NCBI GenBank assembly: GCA_963682025.1
Contig: OY821521.1
Location: 55,625,908-55,689,907 of the forward strand
Length of the DNA: 64,000 nucleotides
Reading direction: 5' to 3'
DNA from: Cordilura impudica
Lineage: Eukaryota; Arthropoda; Insecta; Diptera; Scathophagidae
Notes under the pieces: model-generated
Seen by the model: only the letters and a program-made list of their open reading frames with translations
Told to the model about the DNA's origin: nothing
Database searches by the model: none
Shown: piece after piece, positions 43,801 through 54,346 of the stretch
Position numbering within the stretch: position 1 is the stretch's first letter
How the letters are laid out: every line of letters starts with the position of its first letter
Position numbers and translations under genes: made by a program

Positions 43801-44280
43801 AATTCGCCCGCTACACTAAAATAATCAGACGTTTACCGACTACGAACGCGAGTGGAGCGGCGGCGAAAAGAACAAGAAAGAAAAATATTACAGCTAAAGT
43901 GTGTGTGTTAATATACAGAAGAAATTTAGAAAATTTGAAAATCTTTCATACCTCATATATATTTATGTATATATATAGAAAATAATAAAATATAGCTAAA
44001 AATCTATAAGAAAATTTAATTTTCATTTTAATAATTCTTGTGAAAATATTAGATTGTTTTAAGAATTCCGATTTTTAAATTTAAATTTAAAAAAAAAAAA
44101 AATTTAGTAATGATTTTTATAGCCAGTAAATTTTAATTAAAAAAAAACCCTTAAAAAATTTGTAACGACAAAAAAATAATTAAAAATAGCCTATTCTGCG
44201 GCAGGTCAGCGGCGATCATCTTTAGAGAAATCTTTGAAAAGTTTGCCCCATAGTTTGAAGACAAAGATCGTTTAGCCAAA
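43801..44280 (+). promoter_or_regulatory. Presumed promoter and 5' UTR of the gene at 44281
   Basis: Base composition changes at 43801-43870: GAACGCGAGTGGAGCGGCGG is the most GC-rich run for kilobases. Such runs often accompany transcription starts in fly genes. The stretch 44200-44280 (GCGGCAGGTCAGCGGCG) is also GC-richer and leads into the start codon. No TATA box or other core element is convincing. Confidence 0.4.
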
Positions 44281-44332
44281 ATGTCTGGCGATGTACAACC
44301 ACGTAAACGTAAGGATAAGAAAAAGAAACGTG
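44281..44332 (+). CDS. First coding exon of an unrecognised host gene
   Basis: ATG in a strong fly initiation context (GCCAAAATG) opens 17 codons, MSGDVQPRKRKDKKKKR, plus one base, followed by a good donor GTAAGTTTTG at 44333. The exon is spliced in phase 1. The encoded N-terminus is highly basic and could be a nuclear-localisation or membrane-proximal polybasic tail. Codon composition and GC content stand out from the transposon-rich surroundings. I do not recognise the protein and found no second exon in the following 19 kb, so the next intron must be long and filled with the mobile elements annotated below, or the exon is not real. Function unknown. Confidence 0.55.
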
Positions 44333-44929
44333 GTAAGTTTTGATCTAAAAATAAAAATTTGGAATTTATTTTTGTTCGTTAATGTTCGAAAAAGGAACAG
44401 ACGAAACATGTGTCTTCGTTTGCCCTATTATATAAAATATTTGTGGTACTTTTAAGTTTATGAAAATTATATTTTTAATTTTCATCACACATGTCTGTTG
44501 ATTGTTGTTTTTATTTGTTTCATTCTGTATGATTTTTGTATAAATTTAGAGAGATATAATTTGTGTTTTCTAAGCATTTCAATAGAGTTGCCAGCATTAA
44601 TTTATTGCAGGAAATGGAAAGTCTATATGTGGGTATATACATATATTCTTAGGTCTAAATTCGGAAAAAGTCATTAACACATACGAACAATTCAATTTTA
44701 AATATCTTCAAATTGAAGTCATATGGCGTAGACTGAAATTAAACTAAAATAAGTTTTTATTAAAAAGTCTTATATTTTCAGTGCATTGTACTGTTATTCT
44801 ATTTCTTTGTTTGATGGTTTTATTGCTGTTAAATATAAACGAATCACATTGATAATAATAATTTAATCGTGAACATCATTTTACTCATGTGACTTTGCTT
44901 GACTATTTTAAAATTAATCTTTTTTCACA
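44333..44929. other. Intron sequence, nothing recognised
   Basis: AT-rich sequence presumed to be the first intron of the gene at 44281. No exon or repeat end found. Confidence 0.35.
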
Positions 44930-45235
44930 GCAAGTGTATGGACCAAGTTTCAGATCGATCGGATAAGGGGAAATGGGTTTCAAATCACTCCGTGACTGCG
45001 CGTGACTAGGCGTGACTGTGCGTGACTATGTCAAAGTTAGTCTTTTTTTCACGACAAGTGTATGGACTAAGATTCAGATCGATCGGATGAGGGGAAATAA
45101 CTTTTAGATCACACCCTGGCTGTGCGTGAATATGCGTGACTGTGCGTGACTAACCCAAAATTAACCTATAGTCACAACAAGACTATGGGCCAAGTTTAAG
45201 ATCAATTGGATAAGGGGGAATAGGGTTGCCCCACG
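44930..45235. repeat. Tandem units of about 110-120 bp with GCGTGACT runs
   Basis: About three imperfect direct units. Each has CAAGTGTATGGACCAAG or a close variant, TCAGATCGATCGGAT, AGGGGAAAT and a run of GTGCGTGACT/GCGTGACTG. A similar segment occurs at 59713-59850 inside a MITE. Non-coding, origin unknown. Confidence 0.6.
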
Positions 45236-45259
45236 ACAGACAGACAGAGAGTATGAGTT

Positions 45260-45540
45260 AAAAGAAAGAGTTTAAAAAATTATAGTCGGTTTGGACTGAC
45301 TATACGATACCCATGAGTTTCGAGAAAGAGTTTTAGATCCGACTTTGCTGAGGCCATAATTGGATATAGAAAATAAAAATAAACCATATTTGAGTAGCAT
45401 TGTTATTAATTTGTGCCCTGCAGATATGAAGAATTAATATCGGACTAGGTCACAAATTATTTTACTGACAAACATATACAAGGCAATATTCGATTTAAGT
45501 GAATATCAGGAAGCAGCTTTATATGGGAACTATGAATAAC
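45260..45540 (-). mobile_element. Partial Helentron-like family B copy
   Basis: Contains TTATAGTCGGTTTGGACTGA followed by CTATACGATACCCATGAG and later text shared with 45541-46310. A truncated copy in the same orientation, directly abutting the fuller copy. Confidence 0.5.
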
Positions 45541-46310
45541 AAGTAAAAAAATTATAGTCGGTCTAGACCGACTATACGATAGCCTATACCATGCGTTTAG
45601 AGACCCTATCTCTCAGGCCCAACTAACTGGATATAGAAAATAAGCATAAAACAAAGTTGAGTGGGATTTTTATTAATTTTTTTTGGCTGCAGATATGAGT
45701 TCATATCGGATGCTAAATCTATATGGGAACTAGGCCCAAAAATGGACCGATCCTGACCATGTTTGGTAAAGTCTCTTGTATTTTGCAAAAATATATATAA
45801 ACAAAATTTGAGAAGAATCAGTGCAATTTTTTGTTTTTTGATAGATTTAAGTGAAGATCGGGAAGCAGCTCTATATGGGGCCTATGACTAAGAGTTGTCC
45901 AATAGGGATCATTTTTGGACTACTAATTAATGGATGTAATAAATACATACAAACCCAATTTAACTAAGATTTATATGATAATTTGGATCTTATGGCAATT
46001 TATGTTGATTTCATAGGGGTCATTTGTATGGGGGCTAGGTCTGCACATGGACCTATTCTCACCAATTTCAATAGCGTTCATCCTATGGCCGATAAAAGCT
46101 TATATACCAAATTCCATCAAAATATATTCATATTTGCGACCTGCAGTTTGATTACATTACACACAGACGGACATCGTTAAATCGAATTAGATAGTGATTC
46201 TGATTCGATCGGTATAATAAAAGATGGGTCTAGGTCAAATATTTTTGGTAGTTACAAACAGCAGCACAAAGTCATTATACCCAAACCACATAGTGGTATA
46301 GGGTATAAAA
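45541..46310 (-). mobile_element. Helentron-like element, family B
   Basis: Reverse-oriented copy of the element at 4690-5480. On the minus strand it starts TTTATACCCTATACCACTAT and ends with the hairpin GGTCTAGACCGACTATAATT followed by ACTTGTT. Non-coding; short open frames inside are incidental. Confidence 0.6.
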
Positions 46311-46540
46311 ATGGTCCTATAGGATTTATTTTTGGGCTAATAATTTAAGTGTGTAATAAACATACATAAACCAAAGTTGGCAGGATATACAGTGGGTGAA
46401 AGTACATTGGAAGATTTTACAATATTCTGAATTTGTCCACAACAATCTTGATGTTCCTAAAATAACACATGAAATCAAAAGATATAGCACAAATTACCTG
46501 AATAGACTATGTAATCACCCAAACGTACTGGCAATAACAT
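46311..46540. other. No gene recognised
   Basis: Short stretch between the Helentron and the MITE, starting with another partial family B-like sentence (TAGGATTTATTTTTGGGCTA). No coding support. Confidence 0.35.
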
Positions 46541-46542
46541 TA

Positions 46543-47140
46543 GCTCTGTTCGTTTACGTGATAATTTGTAACAATTTGTACAAATTTACTGGATCCTGTA
46601 CGGTTACTTCAAAAACCCAGTAAAAGAGAACAAATGAGAGCGTAAAGTGGCAGTTCATTTTTTGAAAACTTGCTAGTTTTTACTGGATATATTTTTGCCA
46701 GTAAGAATTAGCAAGCAATAAAAAACATATGTTTTTGTGCAAAAATTTTAAATAATAATTCTGAGGAAATTAACGATAGAAGAAGTAAGTAAATATTCAC
46801 ATAACCAGGTTTCATTAATTTTAATCTTTTAAAACCGGTTCCTGCCAAAAAATATGTGTATTTGCCAATTTTTTTCATAATAAATGTTTGTTTAGTTTCA
46901 ATGAATATTTTTACATGTTAAATAAAATAAATTCTTCTAATTACGGTATATTTCTTTCCTTAATTTAGAGTTTCACTTCTTCTTCACTTTAAAATGTGTT
47001 TACAATCAGCTGCTTCTATGAACTTGGAAATTCTTACAAATTGCGGTTCGTTTAATATTTTGGATATTTATGTTTTTGAGAACTAATTTTTGTTACTCTC
47101 TGAAATTTCGTTTTTTACTGGGAAAGTAAACGAACAGAGC
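46543..47140. mobile_element. MITE, TA-flanked, 598 bp
   Basis: The left end GCTCTGTTCGTTTAC and right end GTAAACGAACAGAGC are perfect inverted repeats with TA on both sides (46541-46542, 47141-47142). A second inner pair, TTACTGG and CCCAGTAAAA, lies close to both ends. Non-coding. Fits a Tc1/mariner-type mobiliser. Confidence 0.75.
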
Positions 47141-47142
47141 TA

Positions 47143-48160
47143 ATGTCGGTACGACTTTACGACTTTGTGAATTTCATCGGATTTGTAAGTCGAAAAATCA
47201 CACGACTGAGTGGTATCATGTAAATGGGCCTTTAACAATGTGCGTATATAATTTTAGTTAGAAAGCTATTTTTAAAATAGTCTGCAACATTACTTATGTT
47301 TAAAAATTCATGTTTCAAGATTTTAATGAACTACAAAACGTATGCAACAAACAGCCAATAAATGTTGCAGAAAAATGTCTGACACAATTCTGAGTTCCCG
47401 TAATATATGTATGTTGCAAGAGAGTACCTTTCGGAGTTTAATCAAAGTGAATAGGCTTTGATATAACCCTGGACCAAAAATTACAAAATGAACTAAAAGT
47501 GATAATGAAAGACCCATACAAACGTACCCTCTTAATATAAGTTAAAATAATTCTGTGACCTAGAATCATGGGACCAAACCATATCCACTTCGCTCAAACA
47601 CCAAAAAGTGTTCTCTTGAAAGAGATATGAAAATTTTTGCAACATTTAACATTTAATATTTTCAAACATGTCGCTGACCGTTTTCAGCGACAAACACAAT
47701 TGAACAACACAATATGGCTTCTTTTTGAGTTCGGAGACTAGGCGAAATAAAATTGAGCGAAACAAATTCTCTTCCTATATTTATACATTTTGGTGGGGGT
47801 TATGACAAGGTCTGGCTTGGCCGACATTACATTTCGTATTTATATTATTCTTGAATTTACGAAGTAACGTTAATGTTCTCAAACAAATTTGCCGAAAACA
47901 AAATGAAAATATTGCCCGCCAGGCGGTTAATAACGTGATCAACAGTTTTTTATTTGTTTTTTATGTATTATCTCATTTTCTCTCAATCTAGCTATAACTT
48001 TTAAAGAGTAAAGAAAACAGTTGGTAGTTTTTTTTAGAACACAGAGATAAAAACTGTTTTGTTTTTAATTTTTTTTTTTCAGTAAAATACAAAATCTTAT
48101 CAGTTGGTAAACAATTATTAAAATTTATCAAAAACTAAATTGTTTTTTATTCGCACATTT
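47143..48160. other. No gene recognised
   Basis: AT-rich sequence. No terminal repeats, RNA gene or supported frame was seen. Confidence 0.35.
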
Positions 48161-48164
48161 TTTC

Positions 48165-48930
48165 AAATTGTTCAATTAAATAAACAATTGAACAAACAAA
48201 TTTAATAACCTCGCACAGACAACAAATTCATTGTGCCTACCGAATTTATTACAAATCGAGTTTCGATAAAGTTGCTAACAGAATTTCAAGTTGATTATGA
48301 TCACAATTCTGTTGTAGTAACAGTAAATATTTTATCGCAATAGGAAATGGTTAACTGCTATAATATATCTGTTGATACAATATTTAACTTTAACCCTAGA
48401 ATGGCAAACATACTTTTTAACTATTTAATGGTAAACTTCGCCTGTGAGGCGACTTTTATAAAAACTCTCCTGTAAACTTGGCATTTCTTCGAAACGGATG
48501 GTGCACCAGTCCCAACATAGGTCCTTGCTTAATTTCTTGAGGAATTTTTTCAAATTTTTCATTTGAATAAACAATTAAACAAACAAATTTAATAACTTCG
48601 TACAGACAACAAATTCATTGTACCTACCGAATTTATTACAAACCGAATTTCAATAAAGTCGCTAACAGAATTTCGAGTTGATTATGATCACGATTCTGTT
48701 GTCGTAACAGTAAATCTTTTATCGCAATAGAAAATGGTTAACTGCTATAATATTTCTGTTGATACAGTCTTTAACTTTAACATTAGAATGAAAAACATTT
48801 TTTTTAACTCTTTAATGGTAAACTTCGCCTGAGAGCCGACTTTTATAAAAACTCTGCTGTATACTTGGCTTTTCTTCCAAACGGATGGTGCGCCAGTCGC
48901 AACATAGGTCCTTGCTTAATTTTTTGAGGA
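48165..48930. repeat. Direct tandem duplication at the 3' edge of a piggyBac relic
   Basis: About 380-bp units at 48165-48550 and 48550-48930 share AAACAATTGAACAAACAAAT, ACAACAAATTCATTG, CGAATTTATTACAAA, TTGATTATGATCAC, GGTAAACTTCGCCTG and GACTTTTATAAAAACTCT, with many substitutions. The second unit merges into the C-terminal end of the piggyBac relic. The first has TTAACCCTAGAATGGCAAAC, where TTAA plus CCCTAGAA is suggestive of a piggyBac terminus, but no matching partner end was found. Confidence 0.65.
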
Positions 48931-50320
48931 ATTCTCTTCTTGAAATTGGCTCTATTTTCAAAACTGCACAATTGAATACATAATTTATATAGCTGTTGAG
49001 TAGAGCCATATTCAACATTCCATAGAACATGCAAAGTGGCCAATGCTTGGTTTTACGGCTACAGCTGGAGTGACCACACATCCGATCAAAAGTATAAGAT
49101 TGAATTATTACTGGCTTATAGGAAACGCATCGTTGAGAGCAAAAGAATAGTCTTTTGAAGCTTTGGCGTGTAGCTAACAAGAGTGAGCTTCTCATGGAAT
49201 CAAAAAAGAGATGTCCCAATAGGAGGTGATGAATTATGTTTGAACTCTACAAGAATTTCTGGCTTATTATTTCGAATTGTTCCAATAAGAGTAAGGTTGC
49301 ATGGTGGTTGAAGCAATTGCTCAGCTAGCGGTGTAGAAGTAAACCAGTTATCGGAAGTTAAATTACGATTTTCCCATGTATAGTCTTTGTAAATAGTTTG
49401 CAATAGTTAGATCTCAACTGTTTATTTGTAGTTGTACCGGCATTTGGCGTCAATCATATATTTCGATTTTACATCACATACTAAAACGATTTTATTCCGT
49501 ATTTTACCGGCTTATGAGGAATATATGTACGGAATGGATAGCGTCCCCTGAACGACAAAAGTTGTTCATCTATTGTTACGTACGAGCTTGGTTTATAAGG
49601 ATATCTACACTGCTTGATAAGAATTTCCCAATTATATCGGATGGGCACAAACTTATCAGATTTCTTTCTGTCGTCTCGAGTGTTACGATCACCGAAATAC
49701 AGACCCTTGACAAGGAACTTAAATCGTTTACAGCTCATTGCAGCTAAATTTTGGGATCCGCAAACTGTAGGATCAAACAGCCCATCAGTTGTCAAGTGAT
49801 CATTTTTCAACGAAACGCTCAAGATATGCCAATAAGAGCACGAAGCTCTTCTATTGTGACCTGTGATGTAGTGGTATTCTGAATTTTAAACTTGGAAGCT
49901 GCTAGACCAATATATTCATTAGTGTGCAAAAGTACTTCATCCATCAATTCTGAAGTAAGGAATAGTTCAAAACACTTCAAAGGATCTACAATGCCCTTGG
50001 CTCCTTCTTTTGGAGCTGGCATAATATGGACTATATTTCTCAAAGGAGTTCTGTTCGATATTTTTTTTGACGAAGGCAGTTCGGAGGACCAAATATATTT
50101 ATTTTTATCCCATTATCCATTTCTCACAAGCTGGTTGCTCTCAATGTTGCAACGTGCCTACAGCTTCCTGAACATGAGTCGGTGTGTATTGTACATTGAC
50201 ATCATTTTCATTGGATACATAAATATTCAGCATGTAAGTGGGGTCAGCCACATTATCATCTGCGCGCGCTTGAGCGATTGGGAAGTATCGCAAAAAAAAT
50301 TTGCTTCGCCTCACAGGTGA
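48812..50320 (-). pseudogene. piggyBac-type transposase pseudogene
   Basis: piggyBac transposases excise precisely from TTAA sites. Read on the minus strand from 50320: an N-terminal stretch (IAQARADDNVADPTY), then KYIWSSELPSSKK and LRNIVHIMPAPKEGAKGIVD (piggyBac N-domain), FELFLTSELMDEVLLHTNEY, AAMSCKRFKFLVKGLYFGDR, SSYVTIDEQLLSFRGRYPF with the first catalytic Asp, NLTSDNWFTSTPLAEQLL with the second, and LCMFYGMLNMALLNSYINYV near the end. Stops and frameshifts occur near 50120, 49820, 49480 and 49200, so it is dead. The last third is short and no C-terminal cysteine-rich domain was found, unlike the copy at 54347. Confidence 0.85.
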
Positions 50321-51062
50321 TGTTTATATCATCCTAAGGTTGATATGGAAACAATTTGACTTAAATTAATTATTGTTATTAGAAATTCAATATATAAAAT
50401 CGGAAACAAAGAAATCAATAAAAGTTCGCACTCAGAAAACGGTTGCTGTAACTACCAATCCTCTTTTAAAGAGTAAGACCGAGTTCTTTTGATAACAGTT
50501 AAGCTTAGTTTAGTTAAACTCAGATTCTCTAACAAACTTTTTAAAACTATTTGACTGAAGGGTTAACAATCATGAGTGTAACTTAACAAAGTTTAAAAAA
50601 CATCCAACATAATAATTGGTACCCAGAGCTTTCTATGGTGAAACATTTTTTCACCACAACATTTCTCTTATAATTCTTTTACCCCAAAAATTTTTTAATA
50701 AGGGGTGGGTATCTTAAAAACATTTTCTCCTGAAATTTCTTCAATTTTAAAAATTATTTATTATGATGGGGTTACTAACATTAATTATTAACAAGAGGAG
50801 CGATAACGAGCGTTAAACTTCAAAAAGAAGTAACTAAATGATTTTCAATTTTAACTTTTTGATAAAATTCGACAATTCACCAGTTCTCAAAATTACCATT
50901 CTTAGATAATTCAAAAAGTCTCCAGTAAAATTATTAGTTTAAAAGAAGAGTCTTCAGTCCATCTAATTGGATATAGAAAATAAGCATAAAATAGATTTGA
51001 GTAGCATTTAATGTAGTGGTTGCCCACAGAAATGAAAAAGTTCATAGCAGATGGTATATTTA
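50321..51062. other. No gene recognised
   Basis: AT-rich sequence. Near 50940-51050 a fragment resembles the Helentron-like family B (CCATCTAATTGGATATAGAA, TAAGCATAAAATAGATTTGA), otherwise nothing. Confidence 0.35.
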
Positions 51063-51404
51063 TCTATAATATTAATAGGCTAGGCGATTTCTTGTGACTG
51101 ATGTTTTGTTCTACCGTTTTATCCCGATTTTGACCAAACGTATATTATTTGAAAGGTATTTCTATCTAGCCGATTTGCAGATTTGCAGAATTTTCAATTT
51201 TTTCCTTTATTTTGAGTAAATTGCATTTAAAGTTGCTACTAACACATACATAAAATTATACAATGCTATGTGTGTGTTTATTAAATTTGTTAATTTTTTT
51301 GTAATAAAAATGAGTTTGTTTTTTATGTTGATTTGTGAATTCGCTATAATTGATTAGCATACTTTTAGGGTCTTTATTTAATGAAAAAATAAAATTTCCT
51401 AGTA
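51063..51404 (+). mobile_element. Helitron copy, 3' end lost
   Basis: Starts TCTATAATATTAATAGGCTA after an A at 51062. It runs through the family's usual sequence to AAATTTCCTAGTATTT and then stops matching. The palindrome and CTAG end are missing. It lies just left of Harbinger copy 2. Confidence 0.7.
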
Positions 51405-51718
51405 TTTATAAAAAGCTGATTAAGTTTGGTAAATTTTACACAGTAAAATTCTGGTTAGTTTTTAATGTTCTGGGGCCAGATTCCGCAAGCGTGAATAAAT
51501 ATGAAGTGTACACAAATAAAAAAACTCACTACTCACACTAGTGTACACTTTTCCATTAATAGCGATTCCGCAAGCAAAATGTACACTGAAGTGCTGAATG
51601 AGAAATTTTTGTGCGCTGAATCTATTTTGACAACTGAAATGAATGTTTTTGACATTTGTAATTTATTTTGTTTGACGAGTTAATTTTCATTATTGTACAA
51701 AGATATTAAAATAAAATC

Positions 51719-52875
51719 ATGAGCAGTTATTTAAATGTATTAATTTTAAGAAGACGATCAAGACGTACCGAAAGGTAATAATTTACTTACCAATTTATAA
51801 TATGTTTATATTATTTATATGTTGTTTATTAAATAATAGGAGACACTTGATTATTTTGCGGAGAAGATTAAGGGATACTGAAAATCCTTTTGAAGCAATA
51901 AGTGAAGAACGTTTCTTGGAACTATACCGATTTCCAAAATATCTTTGCATGGACTTTTTAGAAAAAATGAAACCTTTTTTTATGTTATCACAGCGAGTTT
52001 CGGGTTTGCCAGTTCATTTAAAATTTTTATGTGCATTACGATACTTTGGTTCAGGAACTTTTCAAAGATCAGTTGAACAAGACTTCATGAATAGTATGTC
52101 ACAAACGTCAGTATCTAGATGTATACATGAAGTCACAGAAATAATTAATGAAATGTGTATTGAGTATGTGTATCTTCCTTCAACAACTGAACAAACAAAT
52201 ATAAAGCAAAAATTTTATCAAACTGCGGCTTTTCCTGGAATAATTGGATTGATTGATGGCAAGCATATTAAAATTTCTAGCCCAAGTAATGATATTGAAC
52301 ATGTTTATTATTGCCGTAAAGGTGGTCATTCAATAAATTTGTTAATTATGTGCGATGCAGACTATGTTATTCGTTATGCAAATGCAAAATTTCCAGGGAC
52401 ATCTCATGACGCTTATATTTGGCGTCGTTCAGCATTGAAACGTAATCTAGAAGAGAGATATTCTAGAGAAGACCGAAATTATTGGATTTTAGGAGATAGT
52501 GGATTCCCTTTACAACCTTGGATAATAACTCCAATTAGTTCAACAGCTAATGATGCAGAAGAAAGATTCAACATTGCTCATAAAAAGACGCGCTGTATTG
52601 TGGAGCGATGCATTGGAATTTTAAAAAGTAGGTTTCGATGTCTTTCAAAAGAAAGAATATTGTGCTATGATCCTGTTAAGGCAGGAAAGATTATTAATGC
52701 TTGCATCGTTTTACACAATGTATTAAGAAAGGCTAATGTGGAAACTGATATAATTGAAGAAGAAGAAGAAGAAGAAGTTCAGGAAAATATTCCTGCAATT
52801 ACCAATGCAAGTAATGATGTTCTTACTGAAGGAAGGCATGTTCGTCAAAATATTGTAAATAATTATTTTAATTAA
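51719..52875 (+). CDS. Harbinger nuclease (HARBI1-like), copy 2
   Basis: Exons 51719-51774 and 51840-52875 with a 65-bp GT-AG intron; 363 residues. The protein matches copy 1 throughout the long exon. DDE residues are in LIDGKHIKI, ILGDSGFPLQ and CIVERCIGILK. The spliced N-terminus is basic (ILRRRSRRTER, then RHLIILRRRLRD). A recombinase-type cut-and-paste nuclease targeting a 3-bp site; here the duplications are CTG and CAG. Intact and probably functional if its partner protein is supplied. Confidence 0.94.
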
Positions 52876-52933
52876 AAATATAAAAATTGTATTTCAAAAA
52901 CCTTATAATTATATACATTTATTAAAAAATATT

Positions 52934-53925
52934 TTACATATTATTTATAGTTTTTTCTTTTAAAACTAATTCTCTTTCCTTTAAATCTAACTCTCTGTTC
53001 CTTATATCTAACTCTCTGTTTCTTATTTCTAACTCGCTTTTTCTAATTTCTAAGTACTTAAGTCTAAATTCTTCAAATTTACTTTCATCAAGCATATAAG
53101 TTTTTTTCTTATATTCAAGTTTTTCCTTTTTTATATCTATGAGTTGCTTTTCTATGTCCTCATTAGGAGTTTTCCCAGAAGGGTGCGATTTACGCTTCCT
53201 ATAATTACTTTTATTAGTAGTAGGCGTAGTAATTATATTATTATTATTAGTAGTTAGTAGTATTAGCAGTAGTATTAGTAGTAGGTGTAGTGGTAACAGG
53301 TTCTTCAGTTTCAATGAGCCATTCCTCATTCATTTCGTAAGCCATCTATAATTATTTAAAAATATATGTTGTTACTAAATAATAAAAAAAACCGTAAGTT
53401 AATTTTATGTACGTACCACATTTTCTGCTTCAAAAAACATTTCATTAACTTCATCATTACCTGCAACTACTGCAGGTACCATTAATTGAAGAATCCTGTT
53501 TTCGTATTCGCTGATTTCCTTTAGTTTTTTGGGTCCATTGATGCCACTCCTTTCAAAGGACGCCTTGTGGAGTGCGGCTCTTTCCTTTACGTGAATTCTA
53601 CGAAAACATAAATTCTTAATAAACAATTTCAAATTCACACAATATCAATACTTACTTTTGATCCATCCAAAATTTTCTCCATTTACGCCCATCTTTACTT
53701 GCTCCTCCTAAACTATTTAGTTTGACCGCAAGTTCATCCCATTTTTCTGTTTTTGTATGCGCCCCATCAACTGACTCAAATCTGCAAACAAACAAAATAT
53801 TAGTGAAATTTTTATAAGAATAGTAATTTATATAAAAATATTAAATATATACTTACTTGTCATTTCCAAAATCATGTAATTTATTAAAACATTTTTTGCT
53901 CTTCACTGGCTTTTTTGGAATTCAT
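52934..53925 (-). pseudogene. Harbinger Myb/SANT-like protein, copy 2, frameshifted
   Basis: Exons 53925-53857, 53781-53656, 53597-53417 and 53345-52934, all GT-AG. The SANT-like core (WDELAVKLNSLGGASKDGRK) and coiled-coil C-terminus match copy 1. In the last exon the frame entered from exon 3 runs MAYEMNEEWLIETEEPVTTT through a Thr/Asn-coding ACT/AAT microsatellite and then meets TAA. The C-terminal part is open only in another frame (from 53329). Exon 1 has the same start-frame problem as copy 1. So neither copy in this window encodes an obviously complete accessory protein, whereas both nucleases are intact. Confidence 0.7.
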
Positions 53926-54096
53926 TTTAAAAACAACTTCACTATTCACTGTCTAAAAGGTTTGAGTAAAATAACCATTTTTGTACACTTTTTTGACATT
54001 TAAAACTCATTCTGGCGGTTGCGGAATCGCAAATTGCCAGTGTACAGGAATTTTTGTGTACACTTTAAAACTCACGCTTGCGGAATCTGGCCCCTG

Positions 54097-54346
54097 TACT
54101 TGCATTTACCCTCCGATTAGTGAGTCTCCCGTTGGCCCTAAAGTAATGAAAAGGTCCACAGGGACCTATAACAAATTGTATGGTATTTTGCTTGATGGGA
54201 TGTGTCTTGATGGTTTTGATAGCTTATTTTAAATTATATAAAGTAATAGAAAGGCACAAGAAATGTTTTTTTTTTGACAATTTCGCTTTTATTTAATATT
54301 AAAATACACAAGAAAATGAAATAAATCACTGTTGTGATGCTTCTTG
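54097..54346. other. No gene recognised
   Basis: Short spacer between Harbinger copy 2 and the second piggyBac relic. Confidence 0.35.

Larger units (their letters stand above)
51473..54093. mobile_element. Harbinger transposon, copy 2 (mariner-free)
   Basis: 2621 bp with ends GGGCCAGATTCCGCAAGCG and inverted CGCTTGCGGAATCTGGCCC. Target duplication CTG at 51470-51472 and 54094-54096. Gene order as in copy 1 but reversed in the window: nuclease on +, Myb/SANT-like protein on -. Apart from the missing mariner I see almost no differences from copy 1, so both moved recently. Confidence 0.95.

Noticed and set aside
43827..43860. Inr plus DPE core promoter for the gene at 44281
   Set aside because: TCAGAC is a plausible initiator, but the sequence at +28 (GGAGCG) does not fit a downstream promoter element.
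48409..48431. TTAACCCTAGAATGG as a definite piggyBac terminus
   Set aside because: No matching inverted end was found near 50320 or elsewhere, and the second duplicate lacks the CCC; kept only as a suggestion.
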